From positions 1 to 9,701 of the forward strand of contig QMSS01000047.1 of the NCBI GenBank assembly GCA_003649715.1: 9,701 nt of DNA, written 5' to 3'. Shown here one piece after another: positions 6,612 to 9,701 of this stretch (positions are counted from its first letter, which is position 1; each line of letters begins with the position of its first letter). The translations under genes were made by a program, and so were the position numbers. The notes beneath the pieces were generated by a model. The model made no database searches. It was not told the DNA's origin and saw only the letters and a program-made list of their open reading frames with translations. This DNA comes from Thermoplasmata archaeon (GTDB taxonomy: Archaea; Thermoplasmatota; E2; DHVEG-1).

Positions 6612-7862
6612 TTATCTGATATATGGAACTGTTAAACTACCTGATGGTAGGATTATGATCTTAGGCTGTTTACCTTTTGTCTTTATTGTTTTGATTGCAT
6701 CATCTACAGCTGATTGTATGTCCTTGTAGGGTTTCATCATGGTTTTTCTGATAATCTTGTCGTTTAAACTGGTTACAGCCCATATTTCAGCCCAGGTTTT
6801 TAGCTGTGCTATCCTAGCTGCTTTGTGATATCCAAGTTTGTATCCTCTACTGATTATTTCAAATACTTTTTGTGGTGTGTCTGCTTTGGAGAGGAGTTCC
6901 AAAAAGGTTTTTTCGCCGATGCCTGCGCGGCATTTGGAGACAAGGATGATGATTCCATCCTCTTGTAGAGCTAGTTTGCCGTTTTCAAGTGCTTTTTGAG
7001 ACTGGTATAAGTCGATGTCCATTGGATAAGGTGCTACTGTTATCACAATGTTTCCCTTTTCTTTTAGCGGAACACAAAATATTTCGTTTGCATATTTGAT
7101 GGCGATCTCAAATGATCTGGTCAGGTCTCCGGATGTGACTGCATATATTTTATGGTCACCGGTTAGAATGGTTTGTATTGAGAAAACATTGATGTTTTTT
7201 AAAACATTCATTGCATCGATCATGTCTATGTTAACTGGGTTTTCTTTTAGGGATAGTGGAGATGCATTGTTGTCTAATGCCAGTTTATGGTTCATCTCTA
7301 TGGTTTTGTATGATGCCACGCCGGGTAGGAAGGATTTCCGTCCACCTGTGTATCCTGCGAAGTAGTGCGGCTCTACGCTTCCGATAACTAGAATGTTTTT
7401 TGTCTCTGGAACCATTTTGTTGATGTACATCTCTGTTCCATTTTTTGATCTGCCTAGATAGATCATGTCTTCATCTTTTCTAGCATCATGGGAGTATATC
7501 CTGTTTTGGAATTTTTTGTACAAGTCTCCGAAGATGAACCTATATTCCTTCTGTGTGGGTGCTCTGTGGATGCCTGTTGCTATGAGAAACTTGATGTTGG
7601 GATGGGATGAGATGATGGGATATAGATGTTTTAGTATTTTTGCTGTTGGTGTCGGTCTGGTTGCATCGTTTACAATCACAAGTAGCTGCTTTGCATTAGC
7701 AACAAATTCTTCAAGAGATTCTTTGTCGATAGGGTTTCTAAGGCCTTGTGTGATGATCTCGTTTTCATCTTTAACCCTGACTTTATTGGGTGTTAATACT
7801 TCATATTTCTCTGTGATTTTTATCCTAATCTTTTTTCCTCCATATGGTATATCAACAAACAT
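6612..7862 (-). CDS. larA: LarA-type nickel-pincer 2-hydroxyacid (lactate) racemase
   Basis: Racemase or epimerase that uses a nickel pincer nucleotide covalently bound to lysine and swaps the configuration of a 2-hydroxy acid by hydride transfer; cytoplasmic. With ATG 7862 the protein has 416 residues, close to the 424 of Lactobacillus plantarum LarA. The whole known active-site set is visible: Asp66 and Arg69 in NDATRPTP, His99 in ATGIHR, His166 and cofactor lysine Lys176 in EPHYFAGYTGGRK, His192 in MNHK, and Gln287/Lys290 in YQSQKAL. A longer frame starts at TTG 7898, but ATG 7862 is preferred: it has GGTGGAG 14 nt upstream and a TATA box that puts the transcript start near 7891. LarB, LarC and LarE, needed to make the cofactor, are not in this window. 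The substrate may be lactate, malate or another 2-hydroxy acid, since the family is diverse. Confidence 0.9.
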   Translation of the reverse strand: MFVDIPYGGKKIRIKITEKYEVLTPNKVRVKDENEIITQGLRNPIDKESLEEFVANAKQLLVIVNDATRPTPTAKILKHLYPIISSHPNIKFLIATGIHRAPTQKEYRFIFGDLYKKFQNRIYSHDARKDEDMIYLGRSKNGTEMYINKMVPETKNILVIGSVEPHYFAGYTGGRKSFLPGVASYKTIEMNHKLALDNNASPLSLKENPVNIDMIDAMNVLKNINVFSIQTILTGDHKIYAVTSGDLTRSFEIAIKYANEIFCVPLKEKGNIVITVAPYPMDIDLYQSQKALENGKLALQEDGIIILVSKCRAGIGEKTFLELLSKADTPQKVFEIISRGYKLGYHKAARIAQLKTWAEIWAVTSLNDKIIRKTMMKPYKDIQSAVDDAIKTIKTKGKQPKIIILPSGSLTVPYIR

Positions 7863-7876
7863 TTTTATTTTCTCAA

Positions 7877-7883
7877 CTCCACC
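7877..7883 (-). promoter_or_regulatory. Shine-Dalgarno-like GGTGGAG of larA
   Basis: GGTGGAG on the minus strand lies 14 nt before ATG 7862. It sits inside the longer TTG-started frame, which argues that translation begins at 7862 and not at TTG 7898. Confidence 0.45.
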
Positions 7884-7910
7884 TAAGGGATCCCCCAAAA
7901 ATTTTCTTCC

Positions 7911-7925
7911 CTATTTTTTAATTTC
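7911..7925 (-). promoter_or_regulatory. BRE/TATA element of larA
   Basis: The minus strand reads GAAATTAAAAAATAG: a GAAA-type B-recognition element followed by an A-rich TATA box. Transcription would start near 7891, giving a leader of about 28 nt that contains the GGTGGAG. Another TATA-like stretch, GGTTAATATATG (about 7970-7981), is a possible alternative. Confidence 0.45.
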
Positions 7926-7953
7926 AAAAACAACATCTTTTTCTCCCACATTG

Positions 7954-8058
7954 GGTTAATTTAGAATGTCATATATTAACCTGCTTTTTAGCAAAAAATG
8001 ATTAACCAGTTTTATATCCTCATTTATTTTTTGTATCATTTAGTTAGTTTGGTTAACT
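7954..8058. promoter_or_regulatory. Cluster of four GGTTAA(T/C) sites between divergent genes
   Basis: GGTTAAT (7954-7960) and ATTAACC (7975-7981) form an inverted repeat with a 14-bp spacer. ATTAACC recurs at 8001-8007, and GGTTAAC lies at 8051-8057, the last inside a small inverted repeat AGTTA-N7-TAACT (8042-8058). The sites lie upstream of both predicted TATA boxes, as expected for an activator or a shared regulator of larA and the FAD oxidoreductase operon. The regulator is not identified. Confidence 0.45.
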
Positions 8059-8065
8059 CAACATA

Positions 8066-8073
8066 TTTATATG
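8066..8073 (+). promoter_or_regulatory. TATA box of the FAD oxidoreductase operon
   Basis: TTTATATG with its centre about 32 bp before ATG 8102. Transcription would start near 8095, leaving about 6 nt of leader and no room for a Shine-Dalgarno. This supports ATG 8102 and excludes the upstream TTG 8078. Confidence 0.55.
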
Positions 8074-8101
8074 GGAATTGTTTTTTCTGTCTCCCTGTAG
8101 A

Positions 8102-9592
8102 ATGAAGGATTTCCATGTAGCCATCATTGGAGGAGGAGTTATCGGCTCTGCGGTTGCCAGAGAGCTGTCGAAATATGAGATAGATGTAGTGGTTTTTGAG
8201 AAAGGAAGTGATGTAGCCTCTGCCGCTAGCAAGGCAAATAGTGGTGTTGTTCACAGCGGTATAAACTCGCCATATAACTCCCTTAAAGCACATTTCTGTG
8301 TAGAGGGAAACAAAATGTTCAAAACACTGGCAGAGGAGCTAAGTTTCCCATTAAAATGGGTTGGAAAACTTGTTGTAGCAAAAAATGAGGAGGAGATAAA
8401 AGAACTGGAACATCTGCATGAAACAGGAATAAAAAATGGTGTACCTGGTCTAAAAATACTAGATCAGGATGAGATCAGAAAAAGAGAGCCTAATGTTTCA
8501 TGTTTCATGGCACTATGGGTTCCAACTGCAGGTATAACACTTCCTTATCAGTTCACCATAGCTCTTGCTGAAAACGCTGCTGAAAACAATGTTAGATTCC
8601 TACTTGAAACCATGGTTGTCGATATTAAAAAAAACAATGATTTTTTTCTAATAAAGACTACTCAGGGTGATTTCAGATCAAAAATAGTTGTAAACGCAGC
8701 TGGTATCAACTGCAGAGAAATAGTATCCATGCTAGAAAAACCAGATTTCAATATTTATCCCTGCAGAGGAGAATATCTAGTTCTGGACAAAAACTATGGT
8801 TCACTAGTAAGATCAATGATATATCCTGTTCCTGTAAAAGAAATAGGTGTACTTGGGGTACATGTTACACCAACAGTCGAGGGAAACATACTACTAGGAC
8901 CAACTGCTGAGTTCATAGAAGACCTAGAAGATACCAGAACCACCAAAAATATGATGAAAAAACTACTTGAGGAGGCAAAACAACTACTACCAATGTTAGA
9001 TGAAAAAATGGTTATAAGCTCATACTCTGGCATTAGATGTAAACTAGCATCTGCAGAGTCAGGCGGATGGAGTGACTACAGGATAGAGGAAAGCAGGATA
9101 ACACCGGGATTCATCAACCTACTAGGCATAGAATCACCTGGTCTCACAGCTGCACCTGCCATCGCAAAAAATGTAGTAAAAATTGTTTCCAAAAAAATAG
9201 ATCTCCAAACAAAAAAAGATTTCAAATCAAAGAGAAAATCTGAGAAACGCTTCTCAGAAATGTCCTCCAATGAGCAGGCAGAGATGATCAAAAAGGACAA
9301 CAGATGGGGTAGAATAATCTGCAGATGCGAACATGTAACAGAAATGGAGGTAATTAAAGCTCTCTCAAACCCACTCGGGGCAAAAACACTCTCATCTGTT
9401 AAATACCGTTGCAGAGCAGGCATGGGTAGATGCCAAGGAGGATTCTGCACACAACATATCATCAGAATCATGGAAAAACATTTCAACATAGACATCAGGG
9501 ATATCAAACTCAAATCACCAAACTCATATCTATTCACCAGTAGAACACGAAAAAAAAAGAAAAAGGAGAATTCCAAGGAAAAATATGATTAA
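8102..9592 (+). CDS. GlpA/LhgO-like FAD-dependent oxidoreductase with C-terminal [2Fe-2S] domain
   Basis: Flavoprotein of the D-amino-acid-oxidase superfold. Residues 4-34 form the FAD-binding Rossmann start (VAIIGGGVIGSAVAREL, then FEKG with Glu33). The segment NSGVVHSGI...SLKAHFCVEGN is shared by anaerobic glycerol-3-phosphate dehydrogenase GlpA and L-2-hydroxyglutarate oxidase LhgO. Near the C-terminus is a BFD-like [2Fe-2S] domain: Cys407-x-Cys409, then Cys444-QGGF-Cys449, in the typical RAGMGRCQGGFC context, with an extra Cys437. The protein ends in a lysine-rich tail. The 496-aa length fits GlpA-like proteins. ATG 8102 is preferred over TTG 8078 because the TATA box predicts a start near 8095. 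It overlaps the next flavoprotein gene by 8 bp, as in GlpA/GlpB-like pairs. Likely reaction: oxidation of glycerol-3-phosphate or an L-2-hydroxy acid, passing electrons through FAD and Fe-S to the partner. The substrate cannot be settled from sequence alone. Confidence 0.88.
   Translation: MKDFHVAIIGGGVIGSAVARELSKYEIDVVVFEKGSDVASAASKANSGVVHSGINSPYNSLKAHFCVEGNKMFKTLAEELSFPLKWVGKLVVAKNEEEIKELEHLHETGIKNGVPGLKILDQDEIRKREPNVSCFMALWVPTAGITLPYQFTIALAENAAENNVRFLLETMVVDIKKNNDFFLIKTTQGDFRSKIVVNAAGINCREIVSMLEKPDFNIYPCRGEYLVLDKNYGSLVRSMIYPVPVKEIGVLGVHVTPTVEGNILLGPTAEFIEDLEDTRTTKNMMKKLLEEAKQLLPMLDEKMVISSYSGIRCKLASAESGGWSDYRIEESRITPGFINLLGIESPGLTAAPAIAKNVVKIVSKKIDLQTKKDFKSKRKSEKRFSEMSSNEQAEMIKKDNRWGRIICRCEHVTEMEVIKALSNPLGAKTLSSVKYRCRAGMGRCQGGFCTQHIIRIMEKHFNIDIRDIKLKSPNSYLFTSRTRKKKKKENSKEKYD
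9575..9579 (+). promoter_or_regulatory. Ribosome binding site AAGGA inside the end of the upstream gene
   Basis: AAGGA lies 5 nt before ATG 9585, within the last codons of the preceding gene. A GGAG slightly upstream (9565-9568) may also help. The site supports coupled translation of the two flavoproteins. Confidence 0.45.
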
Positions 9593-9701
9593 ACATCACG
9601 ATGTAGACATTGCAGTTATCGGCGGAGGACCCGCAGGACTAGCAGCGGCTATCTCCGCAAAAAAACATGGTGCCAACAACATTGTTGTAATAGACAGAAA
9701 C
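9585..9701 (+). CDS. FAD/NAD(P)-dependent oxidoreductase, N-terminal 39 codons only (runs off right edge)
   Basis: The visible 39 residues start with ATG 9585 and contain VDIAVIGGGPAGLAAAISA (GxGxxG dinucleotide fold at about 13-18), then IVVIDRN, where Asp would bind the ribose of FAD. This is the start of a pyridine-nucleotide-disulfide-type flavoprotein. In several bacteria and archaea a GlpA-like protein with a [2Fe-2S] tail is followed by such a protein and then by a small DUF1667 protein; the order here fits, but the rest is outside the window. It overlaps the upstream stop by 8 bp in the +1 frame. Inferred role: NAD(P)H- or acceptor-linked electron-transfer partner of the upstream enzyme. 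Confidence 0.8.
   Translation, partial: MIKHHDVDIAVIGGGPAGLAAAISAKKHGANNIVVIDRN

Noticed and set aside
7863..7898. TTG 7898 as the start of larA (12 extra residues)
   Set aside because: No Shine-Dalgarno precedes it, the predicted transcription start (about 7891) lies downstream of it, and homology-like sequence begins at ATG 7862.
8078..8101. TTG 8078 as the start of the GlpA-like protein (8 extra residues)
   Set aside because: It lies only about 5 bp after the TATA box and upstream of the predicted transcription start; the flavoprotein fold begins directly after ATG 8102.
9076..9576. Minus-strand open frame of 166 codons
   Set aside because: It is antisense to the [2Fe-2S] domain of the GlpA-like gene, and its translation is low-complexity and without recognisable motifs.
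1..9701. tRNA, rRNA, CRISPR array, insertion sequence or defence system
   Set aside because: No cloverleaf-like segment, direct repeat array, transposase or terminal inverted repeats were found, and the genes present are metabolic, transport and helicase functions.

Overview
The window looks like an archaeal chromosome segment, probably euryarchaeal or Thermoplasmatota-like, although no marker here fixes the lineage. The DNA is AT-rich. Several genes have archaeal TATA boxes about 30 bp upstream. Some starts look leaderless and others carry GGAGG-type Shine-Dalgarno sequences. Likely terminators are plain T-tracts without strong hairpins. The gene set (Lhr-type helicase, winged-helix regulator paired with a Sm-like protein, type I glutamine synthetase) also fits archaea. 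No rRNA, tRNA, CRISPR array or mobile element was seen.

Layout: seven genes on the minus strand fill bases 1 to about 7862, and two genes on the plus strand run from 8102 to the right edge. From the left: the 5' part of an Lhr superfamily 2 helicase gene (runs off the left edge); a 189-bp gap that may hold a small damaged gene; a MacB/FtsX-type ABC exporter (permease 1893-3341, ATPase 3408-4133); a Sm-like small protein (4272-4556) that starts one base after the stop of a winged-helix regulator (4558-5001); glutamine synthetase glnA (5113-6450); and nickel-pincer racemase larA (6612-7862). Across a 239-bp divergent promoter region lie a GlpA/LhgO-like FAD oxidoreductase with a C-terminal [2Fe-2S] domain (8102-9592) and the first 39 codons of a second FAD oxidoreductase that overlaps it by 8 bp.

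How the genes may work together: glnA assimilates ammonium. The regulator/Sm-like pair immediately downstream of it has its own promoter. The ABC pair forms one exporter or lipoprotein-release type machine driven by a promoter that predicts a leaderless mRNA. The most interesting part is the larA / FAD-oxidoreductase divergon. LarA racemises 2-hydroxy acids, and the divergent flavoprotein belongs to a superfamily that oxidises glycerol-3-phosphate or L-2-hydroxy acids. The shared promoter region carries four copies of GGTTAA(T/C), which suggests joint control. A joint pathway is inference, not shown by the sequence.
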